Part shown: piece by piece, positions 8,665 through 17,156 of the stretch | Layout of the letters: each line of letters starts with the position of its first letter | Position numbering within the stretch: position 1 is the first letter of the stretch | Origin: SAR116 cluster bacterium AG-447-A06 | Lineage (GTDB): Bacteria; Pseudomonadota; Alphaproteobacteria; Puniceispirillales; Puniceispirillaceae | Reading direction: 5' to 3' | NCBI GenBank assembly: GCA_003212345.1 | Contig: QCPZ01000001.1 | Span: forward strand, 94,501 to 158,500 | DNA length: 64,000 bases | Program-made: the position numbers and the translations under genes | The notes under the pieces: model-generated | What the model was told of the DNA's origin: nothing | Database searches by the model: none | What the model saw: the letters and a program-made list of their open reading frames with translations, nothing else

Positions 8665-9357
8665 TTAGCGCGCGTATGCCCCAATAAGTCTTGCACCGTC
8701 TGGCAAGCTGGATGGTGTTAACAATTCATGATGCCCTGCGACACCAACAAGATCAAAACCCTTATGCGTCCGAACAGCATAAAGGCTTATGTCATCGCCA
8801 GAAGAGTCCGGCAAATAATCGGCAACAATAAATGCTGGATGCACAGTTCGTATACTATAAAGTGGCGTCCGCGCGATGATTTTTAAATGATGATGTTGAT
8901 CAAGGCAGGCGAGAAGATCACGATGATTATCTTCACGAGCGGGCACCAACGCATAACGACATTGGCCGGCTGCTAATGCTTCAATCAAACGAGCAATATC
9001 GTTATCGACAAATGCCGAAAACGCACTTCCCATGTGCCATGCCGCTGCTGGCATAGCGTCGAGATGAACCCCACAAGTCACTAAACCGCCCTGGCGGCTA
9101 AGACTGGCTGCCATGATCTGCCGCCATACGCAGAGAACAACATCAGGGGCAATATCGAGCCCATCTGCTTTTACTTTGGCAACAAGCCGACGAACCAATG
9201 TCGCCTCACGTCCGGGACGAAAAGCCGCAAAGCCATTCTTGGCGGCGACTACCCGGTCAGACAGCTTCATCCGCTGTGCCAGCGCTTTTAGAATCTCGTC
9301 GTCAAGAACATCAATTGATTCTCGTAACTGACTCAGATCGTCAACCATGTTTACCAT
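8665..9357 (-). CDS. Chorismate mutase (AroQ-type) with C-terminal extension
   Basis: The N-terminal 90 residues form an AroQ-type chorismate mutase: LRESIDVLDDEILKALAQR (from residue 11), RMKLSDRVVAAK and GREATLVRRLVAKV, which rearrange chorismate to prephenate. The remaining roughly 140 residues (VTCGVHLDAMPAAAW, IEALAAGQCRYALVPARED, then a C-terminal beta-rich part) resemble a degenerate periplasmic-binding or prephenate dehydratase-like domain, but I see no clear dehydratase catalytic motif. In related genomes a histidinol-phosphate aminotransferase gene often lies between this gene and the dehydrogenase; here they are adjacent. The mutase call is firm; the extension's role is unknown. 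Confidence 0.85.
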   Translation of the reverse strand: MVNMVDDLSQLRESIDVLDDEILKALAQRMKLSDRVVAAKNGFAAFRPGREATLVRRLVAKVKADGLDIAPDVVLCVWRQIMAASLSRQGGLVTCGVHLDAMPAAAWHMGSAFSAFVDNDIARLIEALAAGQCRYALVPAREDNHRDLLACLDQHHHLKIIARTPLYSIRTVHPAFIVADYLPDSSGDDISLYAVRTHKGFDLVGVAGHHELLTPSSLPDGARLIGAYAR

Positions 9358-9386
9358 TCCTAGTCTTCTGAATCACCATTTTACGA

Positions 9387-10172
9387 TTAACGCCAATTCG
9401 ACGGATCGTCAGCTATTTGCTGTTGGGCCTGTGATAAAATTTTAGGCAATAATACATCTCGCGTTTGCCCAATTAGCAAAGACGTGTCAGAAATTTTTCT
9501 TTGCGGCAGTTTACGTTCTTTCCCTGAAGCTGCATAGAGTATTTTATCCGCCTCCACAAGAAGGACGCCGCCCAAGGCCGGCCATAGTTTAGCGCCAATG
9601 CGTTCAATTGCTGGGGCAAAGCGCTGAAAAAAGCGTCCAGCTAATGGTGGGATAAAAACTGCGCGATGTGTGCGGCGCGGCTCAAAACCGTGCAGTTTCA
9701 ATAACCGGCGAAGCTGCCGGCCAGAAAATGGGCGGCCATGACCAAAGGGGGACCGTTCAGCGCGCGCCCATAACCCGCGCCGATTTGGCACAACAACCAT
9801 AAGCTGTCCAGCTCCATCTAGCACACGCCAACATTCATCCAGCACGCGCCCAGGATCATGCTCAAATTCAAGCGCATGAACCAAAAGCAAACGGTCCAGA
9901 TGGACATCTGGAAGCGGCAAAACATCAGGTTCTATTAAACAGCCGCGTACAGAAGAAGCTGATGGCCAAACAATTGCACCACGTCGCGCTGGCATAAAAG
10001 CAAGCAGAGGCATCGTTTTGTCAAAGAAGGGAAACCCATAACCAAGGCATGCTATTGTAAGGGATGATCCACTAGGCCAAAACGCGCATAGCTGACGCCT
10101 AATCAGACTGGATACACGCCGCCCAAGGCTGGTTTGATAAAAACCTCTGAATTCGGCGATGTCATCATACAT
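9387..10172 (-). CDS. Class I SAM-dependent methyltransferase
   Basis: A 261-residue protein with a methyltransferase-11-like core. LTIACLGYGFPFF (from about residue 38) is a diverged glycine-rich SAM-binding motif I. DRLLLVHALEFEHDP is the acidic post-motif region, and DECWRVLDGAGQLMVVVPN matches the usual beta-5 segment. Substrate unknown. Similar proteins in alphaproteobacteria are often encoded beside the glyoxalase II gene gloB, which is not present here. The C-terminal 60 residues are basic (KERKLPQRK) and not recognised. The gene ends 29 bp before the chorismate mutase start. Confidence 0.75.
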   Translation of the reverse strand: MYDDIAEFRGFYQTSLGRRVSSLIRRQLCAFWPSGSSLTIACLGYGFPFFDKTMPLLAFMPARRGAIVWPSASSVRGCLIEPDVLPLPDVHLDRLLLVHALEFEHDPGRVLDECWRVLDGAGQLMVVVPNRRGLWARAERSPFGHGRPFSGRQLRRLLKLHGFEPRRTHRAVFIPPLAGRFFQRFAPAIERIGAKLWPALGGVLLVEADKILYAASGKERKLPQRKISDTSLLIGQTRDVLLPKILSQAQQQIADDPSNWR

Positions 10173-10338
10173 TTAAAGCAGGCCTTGTTTGCTGCGTTGC
10201 GTTACAATGGTCAGTGTTCCCATTTCTTGTTACAAAATTTTATTTTGCATCGCAACATTACATCCATTTTAAACTTTGGTGGCAAGGTCGCCTCGTTGGT
10301 TAAAAAGGCTATCTACGACGCTAACACATGTTGAAAAT

Positions 10339-10724
10339 CAGGCGGTCATCCGTAAATAGGCCAATCGCCGTCTCTATGACACCACACCACGCTATGTGAC
10401 GATTGATGATTTAAGAATGATGGTAAAGGATAATATCAACTTTTGTGTTGTTGATGCCACAAACGGATGAGATATAATTAGAGTTACCTTGATTCAGATT
10501 ATTCTGGAAAATGAGCCGGAAGGCCACGGATTGCTGCCAATTAAGTTTCTAGAGCAATTAATCCAGGTGTATGGGGATCGTATTGAGCCTATTGTGTCGC
10601 GCTAACTGAAACGCACCAAGGCAGTGCTGAAGACACGCTTGGAGCCAGCCTTGATAATATTCTTAGTAGCGTTAACGCTCGAAATGATGACCATCCGCGT
10701 TTAATTTGTACTGAATTTGACTAG
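10339..10724 (+). pseudogene. phaR: Decayed phaR (polyhydroxyalkanoate synthesis repressor)
   Basis: Reading one frame from 10339 gives QAVIRK, stop, ANRRLYDTTPRYVTIDDLRM, then a VKDNINFCVVDATNG segment, stop, DIIRVTLIQIILENEPEGHG, LLPIKFLEQLIQVYGDRIEP, IVSR, stop, LKRTK. This matches the conserved N-terminal domain of PhaR (consensus IKKYANRRLY, then YVTLDDL, DAKTGEDITR, LTQII, LLP and FLRQLI-FYGD). The stops are TAG at 10357, TGA at 10468 and TAA at 10603, two of them at sites that are normally tyrosine. No indel occurs between them. After 10620 similarity fades; a shifted frame (EDTLGASLDNILSSVN) ends at TAG 10722. PhaR normally represses phasin and PHA genes; none is nearby. Confidence 0.85.
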
Positions 10725-10761
10725 TTAAAAGCCAAACTGGAGAGTTTGGGATTTCCGTTGG

Positions 10762-11112
10762 TTAAAGATTGCTTAGCTGATAAGAAATCATCTCACAGTC
10801 ATTGTATGCATCAGGCTTTGATGATCTTACCCGTACCGACCGCACACCATTGAGCACTTGCAGTGCATCAAACAACTTTCTTGCGAGCGTTTCTTGAAGA
10901 TCATAATGCTTGGCTGATACAATGTTCAAAATCGTTTCACGAATAATATCATAATTAAGTGTATTTTCGATTTGGTCATCCAGGGGTTCGGTTGATGCGT
11001 CAAGGCACAATTCAGCATCAATTATAATTCGTTGGGGTGCAACCCGTTCATGGTCATAAATACCAATTGAGGCCTCGGCCTCCAAACCTTGTAAAATAAA
11101 TCGTCTTTCCAT
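10762..11112 (-). CDS. folB: Dihydroneopterin aldolase
   Basis: Converts 7,8-dihydroneopterin to 6-hydroxymethyl-dihydropterin and glycolaldehyde in folate synthesis. The 116-residue length is typical of this small octameric enzyme. The N-terminus contains LEAEASIGIYDHERVAPQRI with the family's GIYDHER motif; LNYDIIRETI, then LQETLARKLFDAL and VRVRSSKPDA follow the family pattern, including the active-site glutamate of the QETLA segment and the later lysine. It begins 16 bp after the HAD gene stop, so both are likely on one transcript. The start ATG at 11112 is preceded by GGAGTTGAAAT. Confidence 0.92.
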   Translation of the reverse strand: MERRFILQGLEAEASIGIYDHERVAPQRIIIDAELCLDASTEPLDDQIENTLNYDIIRETILNIVSAKHYDLQETLARKLFDALQVLNGVRSVRVRSSKPDAYNDCEMISYQLSNL

Positions 11113-11128
11113 TTCAACTCCAATAACG

Positions 11129-12130
11129 CTAAAGGGTTTTAACTATCCAGTCAGGGAGTAAGCCGCAGGAAACACACAAAGGTAATGCATCCTGTCCCTT
11201 AAACAGCCCATGATCAGTAATCAAAACTGTTGTCATACCGACGGCGGCACCGCCCAGAATATCAGTGTGTAGACTATCACCAACCATCGCAATGCGAGAC
11301 ACATCAAAAGGTTGATCAAGTGGACGATTATAGAGGTTGCCGAGCTTTATTTGCATGCGCGCCAACGCCAAATTAAAAGCCGGACCATAGGGCTTGCCAT
11401 ACCATCTAACATCAAGCTCTACCCCCTGATTGGCTGCCACCTGCATCATTCGCGCCGTCCAATATCCGGGCTCAGTCGAAAATCCTCCATCAGCCTGTGG
11501 GGCTGTTACATCAGGATTTGCAATGTGAAGGCGCCGTGGACAAGTTATCATCGCCAATTCAAAATCAGCTTGATCGTCTTCATGCCAATCAAGAGCGCCA
11601 AGAAACACAAATTCATCTGCCTGTTGCCAGAAATTATCGTCACGGCCATAGGCTAGAATATGATCGCCAGTAAGCGCCTCAATGTTGCGCCCAAAACAGC
11701 CAATTCTCTTAACATCCAGTAGCTTGGTTTGACGCTTGCTAGCATCAAAAATAAAGGCGTCCCGGCTTGATATGACATCATCGCGCGCAATGGGCAGTTG
11801 CCAGTCCTGATATTTTCTCCAGGTTTGCTCTGCTGAAAAACTACCGCCATTGGTTAAAACAAGCACCGGTTTATCCCTGCTAGCAGCGGCATTTAAAAGG
11901 GCGGCAATACCACCAATTTGACCATCACCAACATTGATAACTCCATAGCCATCGAGGACTAGCCCGTCAAACTCATCAAGAAGATCAATTAGCCTTGATG
12001 CTGGCCTAGCTTTTCCCATTCTGCCTGCTGGCATAGATGGCCGCAGAGCCTGATAAATTTCTAAAACATCCCGTAGCCCAAGTGCGTCCGCAGCTGGAAT
12101 CTTTACCCGCTTTATTTGCACCATCAGCAC
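11129..12130 (-). CDS. TIGR01459-type HAD hydrolase (subfamily IIA)
   Basis: A 333-residue HAD phosphatase-like protein. Motif I is FDGLVLDGYGVINVGDG (the nucleophile Asp lies in LDGYG), motif II is VLVLTNGGSFSAEQTW, and the Mg-binding motif IV is IAMVGDSLHTDILGGAAVGM. NagD-like IIA members have a cap domain between motifs II and III, which fits the length. The substrate is unknown. Initiation may be GTG at 12130 or ATG at 12124; a GGAG sits 4 or 10 nt upstream respectively, so I cannot decide. It precedes folB. Confidence 0.85.
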   Translation of the reverse strand: MLMVQIKRVKIPAADALGLRDVLEIYQALRPSMPAGRMGKARPASRLIDLLDEFDGLVLDGYGVINVGDGQIGGIAALLNAAASRDKPVLVLTNGGSFSAEQTWRKYQDWQLPIARDDVISSRDAFIFDASKRQTKLLDVKRIGCFGRNIEALTGDHILAYGRDDNFWQQADEFVFLGALDWHEDDQADFELAMITCPRRLHIANPDVTAPQADGGFSTEPGYWTARMMQVAANQGVELDVRWYGKPYGPAFNLALARMQIKLGNLYNRPLDQPFDVSRIAMVGDSLHTDILGGAAVGMTTVLITDHGLFKGQDALPLCVSCGLLPDWIVKTL

Positions 12131-12597
12131 TAAACTCCATTCCTAATAATGTCAGACCAAAAGCCAGGGTCCCATTAAAAACTCCAGCATAATCATAATG
12201 GACTTAACTTTCTAGACACCTGAATCCAGCCCACACGAAACAAAGGGCATTTACTGCAGCTGAACAACCCTTGGGCCAGCAATGCCAATTTGGGGGCAAA
12301 GGCACGGCCCGGTTAAACAACACTCTAACTATAGAAATGGCGGCATAATTAGGGCTTGGCACCATGATGTAAAACCAGAACAAAAACGTCTGGACACTTG
12401 ACAGCAGAGCCGCAAAGCGTATATTTCAGCGCGCTGTCGCGATTTCGCGTTGGGTGACGTGTAGAGAACCCTGTTTTGGGATCAGGCGAATGGCCGGTAA
12501 ACCCGACCACAGCTAGTGTAATGACTACGATGATTTGAGCGTTTTGGGCTTGGCCAGATGCTTTTAGCGTTGAACTATTTTGATAAGGAAAATCGCC
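12131..12597. other. Intergenic region: divergent leader with rplU promoter
   Basis: The 467 bp between the divergent HAD and rplU genes holds no convincing coding frame; the long minus-strand frame at 12349-12870 is antisense to rplU and has no family resemblance. The right part carries a good promoter (12398-12425) and a GC-rich leader with the hairpin CGCGATTTCGCG (12438-12449). No tRNA or known riboswitch was recognised. Confidence 0.6.
12398..12425 (+). promoter_or_regulatory. Sigma-70-like promoter for rplU-rpmA
   Basis: A consensus -35 TTGACA (12398-12403) is separated by 16 bp from TATATT (12420-12425). Transcription would begin near 12432, giving a leader of about 165 nt before the rplU start at 12598. 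A 4-bp GC hairpin with an ATTT loop lies right after the start site. This is prediction from sequence only. Confidence 0.65.
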
Positions 12598-13041
12598 ATG
12601 TATGCTTTGGTGAAGACCGGTGGCAAGCAATACCGCGTTTCTAAAGATGATACCATTCTGGTTGAAAGGCTGTCTGCCGACGAAGGCGAGCAGATTATTT
12701 TGAGCGACATTGTCATGCTTGGCGATGGGGATAAGGTTACAATTGGCACGCCGCGTGTTGATGGAGCCGGCGTTAGCGCTACAGTCGTGCGCCAAACACG
12801 CGGACCAAAAATCATCATCTTCCGCCGCAAGCGCCGGAAAAACCACCGCCGCACACAAGGTCATCGACAAGACCTCACCCTGCTAAAGATTAACGAAATT
12901 GCTGAAGACGCAAGAAGCCTGAAAACAGCAAAGCCTGAGACCAAGGCTGCGCCAAAAAAGGCTACTGCAGCAAAAAAAGCGCCCGCAAAAAAAGTAGCGG
13001 CAAAAAAAGCGCCCGTGAAAAAAGCAGCGGCAAAGAAATAG
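12598..13041 (+). CDS. rplU: 50S ribosomal protein L21 with Lys/Ala-rich tail
   Basis: Ribosomal protein L21 of the large subunit. The first 100 residues are canonical: MYALVKTGGKQYRVSKDD, LGDGDKVTIGTPRVDGAGV, then a GPKIIIFRRKRRKNHRRTQG segment and a final HRQDLTLLKI. The protein is 147 residues, about 45 longer than Escherichia coli L21. The extension holds a repeated basic motif (KKATAAKKAPAKKVAAKKAP, ending KKAAAKK), similar to histone H1-like tails. C-terminal extensions of L21 occur in other alphaproteobacteria. AAGGAA (12585-12590) is the ribosome-binding site. rpmA follows after 51 bp. Confidence 0.96.
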   Translation: MYALVKTGGKQYRVSKDDTILVERLSADEGEQIILSDIVMLGDGDKVTIGTPRVDGAGVSATVVRQTRGPKIIIFRRKRRKNHRRTQGHRQDLTLLKINEIAEDARSLKTAKPETKAAPKKATAAKKAPAKKVAAKKAPVKKAAAKK

Positions 13042-13092
13042 ATAAATATCACGCCGCGAACGTGGCATCGAGCAAGAGAAGGTTGTTAAAAA

Positions 13093-13362
13093 ATGGCACA
13101 TAAAAAAGCAGGCGGTAGCTCAAGAAACGGTCGTGACTCGGCTGGCCGCAGACTCGGTGTAAAGAAATTTGGAGGGGAAAAAGTTTTAGCCGGTAACATC
13201 ATTGTTCGCCAGCGTGGAACCAAGGTGAATCCGGGCCAGAATGTTGGCATGGGCAAAGATCACACATTATTCGCCTTGGTCGAAGGCAAGATTGCTTTTC
13301 GTGAAAAATCAGGTGGCAAAATATTTGTGAATGTACTGCCGATGGTAGAGGCCGCTGAATAG
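13093..13362 (+). CDS. rpmA: 50S ribosomal protein L27
   Basis: Ribosomal protein L27, whose N-terminus reaches the peptidyl-transferase centre. It is 89 residues and begins [20 protein letters not shown], the normal mature N-terminus without the cleaved extension seen in Firmicutes. The signature [20 protein letters not shown] is present. It is co-oriented with rplU, and a likely terminator follows at 13427, so rplU-rpmA form a two-gene operon. Confidence 0.97.
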   Translation: MAHKKAGGSSRNGRDSAGRRLGVKKFGGEKVLAGNIIVRQRGTKVNPGQNVGMGKDHTLFALVEGKIAFREKSGGKIFVNVLPMVEAAE

Positions 13363-13426
13363 CGCTTTTGGTACCAAAACATGGTGCAAATAAGGCTGCT
13401 AAATACCAGCCGCCGTGCAAATGATG

Positions 13427-13466
13427 AAGGGGGGGATGACAACTGTTGTTCCCCTTTTATTTTTTA
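13427..13466 (+). terminator. Rho-independent terminator after rpmA
   Basis: A GGGG arm (within 13429-13435) pairs with CCCC (13451-13454), and an inner ACAA/TTGT helix closes a small loop. A T-rich run TTTTATTTTTT follows at 13455-13465. It lies 65 bp beyond the rpmA stop. The AT bulge on the 5' side weakens the stem slightly. Confidence 0.7.
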
Positions 13467-13605
13467 CATATAGGGCTCCATGATAAACGATCTATTATTG
13501 TAAATGGCCATCGTGATGAGTAATGGTTAATGCTGTATGGGGATATCAACAAGGTTTCTTCTGATCTATGTTTGTAAACCCCGAATCATAAATCGGAACA
13601 GTGTA

Positions 13606-14640
13606 ATGAAATTTCTTGACCAGGCTAAAATCTACACACGATCAGGGCATGGTGGCCCTGGCGCCGTTAGCTTTCGGCGCGAGGCTCATGTACCCTTTGG
13701 CGGTCCTGATGGCGGCGACGGGGGGCGCGGTGGAAATATTGTGGCGCTGGCGGTCAATGGGTTGAATACCCTTATTGATTATAGATATCAGCAGCATTTC
13801 AAGGCCGAGTCTGGGCGTCCTGGAGCGGGCCGTGACCGCAGCGGTGCATCCGGCAAGGATGTAATTATGCGGCTTCCTATTGGCACACAGGTCCTATCCG
13901 ATGACCAGAAAACCGTGCTTGCGGATCTGACCTATGAGGGCCAGTCGATCATTCTTGCCAAGGGTGGGACCGGCGGTAAGGGAAATGCTTTTTTTAAATC
14001 ATCGACCAACCGTGCCCCGCGCAAATCGCAACCGGGTGAAGATGGGCAGGAAATGTGGGTCTGGCTTCGCTTGAAACTTATCGCTGATGCTGGCCTTCTT
14101 GGCATGCCTAATGCTGGCAAATCAACATTTCTTGGCGCGGTTTCCGCAGCTCGGCCAAAGGTTGCCGATTACCCATTTACCACGCTTCATCCCAATCTTG
14201 GTGTGGTTGGTGTCGATGGCAAGGAATTTGTAATGGCTGATATTCCCGGCCTAATTGAGGGAGCGCATGAAGGGGCCGGTCTTGGTCACCGCTTTCTTGG
14301 GCATGTTGAACGCTGCCAGATCTTGTTACATCTGATTGATGCGACTGGCGAAGACCCTGTTGCAGCATGGAAGATGCTGCGCGCCGAACTAAAAGCCTAC
14401 GGCGGCGACCTTCATTACAAGCCCGAGATTGTTGGCTTAACCAAACTGGATGCAACTCCAGAAGATTATGCCGCTGATCTTACGAAAGCTCTAAGGTCCG
14501 AAGGCGCGAGCAAGGTGCTAACCCTATCGGCTGTCACGGGTGCCGGTGTAACGACTATGCTGCGTCAACTCCTTGATGCCATCGAAACAAGCCGAGCAAA
14601 AGAAAAAGAGCCAGAGGAGGCGGTCCCATGGTCTCCATAA
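13606..14640 (+). CDS. obgE: GTPase Obg (CgtA)
   Basis: A GTPase acting in 50S subunit maturation and stress control. From the ATG at 13606 it has 344 residues. The glycine-rich Obg domain (residues 1-158; [20 protein letters not shown] and [13 protein letters not shown]) precedes the G domain: P-loop GMPNAGKST at 166-174, switch [22 protein letters not shown], and LTKLD for guanine recognition. No long C-terminal OCT domain is present; the protein ends with an acidic tail ([11 protein letters not shown]). An in-frame upstream ATG at 13537 gives an unsupported extension. The last 13 nt overlap proB. Confidence 0.96.
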   Translation: MKFLDQAKIYTRSGHGGPGAVSFRREAHVPFGGPDGGDGGRGGNIVALAVNGLNTLIDYRYQQHFKAESGRPGAGRDRSGASGKDVIMRLPIGTQVLSDDQKTVLADLTYEGQSIILAKGGTGGKGNAFFKSSTNRAPRKSQPGEDGQEMWVWLRLKLIADAGLLGMPNAGKSTFLGAVSAARPKVADYPFTTLHPNLGVVGVDGKEFVMADIPGLIEGAHEGAGLGHRFLGHVERCQILLHLIDATGEDPVAAWKMLRAELKAYGGDLHYKPEIVGLTKLDATPEDYAADLTKALRSEGASKVLTLSAVTGAGVTTMLRQLLDAIETSRAKEKEPEEAVPWSP

Positions 14641-15773
14641 ACCTGTCGGCCAGAACGCACTTATTTGATCACACCAAAATAATCGTAATTAAGGTTGGAT
14701 CATCGCTGCTTGTCGATGATGATAAAAATATCATTAACACCGCATGGCTCGAGGGGATTGCGGGTGACATCGCTATGCTGAAGGAAGCTGGCAAGAACGT
14801 TGTTGTGGTTTCAAGCGGAGCGATTGCGCTTGGGCGCAGACTATTGAACATTCAGAGTAGTAAATTGAAATTGCAGGAAAAACAGGCTGCTGCTGCTGCT
14901 GGCCAGGTTTTACTGGCTCATGCCTGGATGGACGCTCTTGGCGCCCATCAGGTGCAAACAGCGCAAATCCTGTTATCGCCTGACGATACTGAAACCAGAC
15001 GCAAACATATAAATGCCCGCACAACAATGCTGGCCCTGTTGCAGCTTGGCGCGGTACCGGTGGTAAATGAAAATGATACTGTGGCTACAGCCGAAATCCG
15101 ATTTGGGGATAATGACCGGCTTGCCGCACGAGTTGCCGCGATGATCGGAGCGGATATGTTGGTCCTGTTGTCGGATATTGATGGGCTATATACTGCCAAT
15201 CCACATGGTGATGGCAAGGCAACCCACCTTGCCAAAGTTCCACAGATAACCACTGATATTCTGGCGATGGCTGGCCCAGCGAATGCGACTTATGCGTCGG
15301 GTGGCATGGTTACCAAGCTGGAAGCCGCACGAATTGCCACATCTGCTGGTTGCCAGATGATTATTTGTAATGGGCAGGATCCTAGCCCCCTAAAACGGCT
15401 GCAAACAGGCGCAAAACATACGCTGTTCGCAGCGATTCAATCGCCACATACGGCTCGCAAACAGTGGATTGCCGGTTCTCTAAACCCAAAGGGCAAAATC
15501 CGCATTGATAATGGTGCGGTAACCGCATTGCAGCACGGGCGCTCGCTTCTTCCAGCCGGTGTTCTTTCAGTTACCGGTCAGTTCGACCGCGGTGACCTTA
15601 TCGAGGTTGAAAATAAGGCCGGGGAAGTCATCGGGCACGGGCTATCAAGCTATAGCAGCGATGATGCCATGTTGATTTGCGGTCATAAAAGCAATGAAAT
15701 TGAGAGTATACTGGGGTATCGTGGACGGGATGAGATGATCCATGCAGATAATCTTGTGATCAGCGATACGTAG
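14628..15773 (+). CDS. proB: Glutamate 5-kinase
   Basis: Phosphorylates glutamate to gamma-glutamyl phosphate, the first step of proline synthesis. The 381 residues comprise an amino-acid kinase domain ([61 protein letters not shown]) and a C-terminal PUA domain (about residues 285-375: [36 protein letters not shown]). The ATG at 14628 lies inside the end of obgE, so translation is probably coupled. proA follows, completing the pair. Feedback inhibition by proline is known for the family and cannot be judged here. Confidence 0.96.
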   Translation: MVSINLSARTHLFDHTKIIVIKVGSSLLVDDDKNIINTAWLEGIAGDIAMLKEAGKNVVVVSSGAIALGRRLLNIQSSKLKLQEKQAAAAAGQVLLAHAWMDALGAHQVQTAQILLSPDDTETRRKHINARTTMLALLQLGAVPVVNENDTVATAEIRFGDNDRLAARVAAMIGADMLVLLSDIDGLYTANPHGDGKATHLAKVPQITTDILAMAGPANATYASGGMVTKLEAARIATSAGCQMIICNGQDPSPLKRLQTGAKHTLFAAIQSPHTARKQWIAGSLNPKGKIRIDNGAVTALQHGRSLLPAGVLSVTGQFDRGDLIEVENKAGEVIGHGLSSYSSDDAMLICGHKSNEIESILGYRGRDEMIHADNLVISDT

Positions 15774-15862
15774 CCTGAAATTCGCCGCGATATATTAAAA
15801 TCTGCTGCTAGCAATCATTGAAATGGCGGCACAAGAATGAAAAGAAGATGAGGGACTTGCCC

Positions 15863-17143
15863 ATGGCACAGCTGGTAGATAGGCGGATAAATGCCAATAC
15901 GTTGATTGATAAGATGGTGCAAAAGTCACGCGCCGCTCAGTCAAGCATCGGGAAAAGTAATTTTTCCACGCGCTGTGCTGCTTTGAAGACAGCAGCGGCG
16001 GCAATACGGAAACAAAGCGCAGCCATTTTGGATGCGAATACACAAGATGTGGCTCGCGCCACCACGAATGGTATTAGCGGGGCCTTTATTGAACGGCTTA
16101 CCCTTGATGACGCCAGAATTGAATCAATGGCATCCGGCCTTGAGGCAATGACAAAGATACCTGATCCGGTTGGGGCTCAACTGGCCCGCTGGCAACAGCC
16201 TAATGGGCTTGACATCGCCCGCATTTCAACCCCACTTGGGGTCATCGGCATTATCTACGAATCACGGCCCAACGTAACAATTGATGCAGCGGGGTTGTGC
16301 ATTATTGCTGGTAACGCCGCCATTTTACGGGGTGGCAGTGATAGCCAGCTAACCGCAAGCCTTCTTGCCACAATCATGAGTGATAGCCTAGAGGCCGTTG
16401 ACTTACCGCGCGATGGCGTGCAAATGGTCCCAACTACCGACCGGCAGGCTGTTGGCGCAATGCTAGGTGCGGTTGGCGGCATTGATGTGGTGATCCCACG
16501 GGGTGGACGTTCGCTTGTTGAACGAGTCCAGACCGACGCTCGCGTACCAGTATTCGCGCATCTTGAGGGAATCTGCCATATTTATATTCATAAAGATGCA
16601 GACCCCGAAAAGGCTCGCAAAATCACGTTAAACGCTAAAATGCGGCGGACCGGCATTTGCGGAGCTGCTGAGACACTGCTGATAGATGAAAGTGTTGCTG
16701 GTGATTTGCTGGAAATAATCGCAGAAGACCTAACAGAAGCCGGTTGCGCGCTACGTGGTGATGTGGCAGCCCGATCCGTTGTGCCGAATATGACAGCGGC
16801 AAACGAGGTGGATTGGCACACCGAATATCTTGACTCCATCCTTTCAGTGCGAGTGGTTGATGACCTTGATATGGCAATTGCGCATATTGGCAAATATGGA
16901 TCATCACATACCGAATCAATCATCACCGAATCACATCACGCCGCAGACCGGTTTTTTGCCGAAGTTGACAGCGCTATTGTTATGCAAAACGCTTCCACCC
17001 AATTCGCCGATGGCGGTGAATTTGGCATGGGGGCAGAAATTGGCATTGCTACTGGCAGGCTGCATGCTCGCGGACCAGTTGGAGCCGCCCAATTAACAAG
17101 TTTTAAATATGTTGTTCGTGGCGATGGTCAAACCCGTAAATAA
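15863..17143 (+). CDS. proA: Gamma-glutamyl phosphate reductase
   Basis: Reduces gamma-glutamyl phosphate to glutamate semialdehyde with NADPH, using the product of proB. From the ATG at 15863 it is 426 residues. The active-site cysteine is Cys266 in RRTGICGAAETLLID; ARISTPLGVIGIIYESRPN and AAILRGGSDSQLT belong to the cofactor domain. In-frame ATGs at 15818 and 15848 would add up to 15 residues; the GAGGGAC before 15863 favours the start given. The end is close to nadD. Confidence 0.96.
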   Translation: MAQLVDRRINANTLIDKMVQKSRAAQSSIGKSNFSTRCAALKTAAAAIRKQSAAILDANTQDVARATTNGISGAFIERLTLDDARIESMASGLEAMTKIPDPVGAQLARWQQPNGLDIARISTPLGVIGIIYESRPNVTIDAAGLCIIAGNAAILRGGSDSQLTASLLATIMSDSLEAVDLPRDGVQMVPTTDRQAVGAMLGAVGGIDVVIPRGGRSLVERVQTDARVPVFAHLEGICHIYIHKDADPEKARKITLNAKMRRTGICGAAETLLIDESVAGDLLEIIAEDLTEAGCALRGDVAARSVVPNMTAANEVDWHTEYLDSILSVRVVDDLDMAIAHIGKYGSSHTESIITESHHAADRFFAEVDSAIVMQNASTQFADGGEFGMGAEIGIATGRLHARGPVGAAQLTSFKYVVRGDGQTRK

Positions 17144-17156
17144 ATATCGTCACCAC

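Noticed and set aside
10134-10334. A 66-residue plus-strand frame upstream of the phaR remnant
   Set aside because: It overlaps the start of the methyltransferase gene on the other strand, is in a different frame from the phaR remnant, and shows no recognisable domain.
12349-12870. A 173-residue minus-strand frame opposite rplU
   Set aside because: It is antisense to the L21 coding region, has no family resemblance, and the plus-strand gene and promoter explain the sequence.
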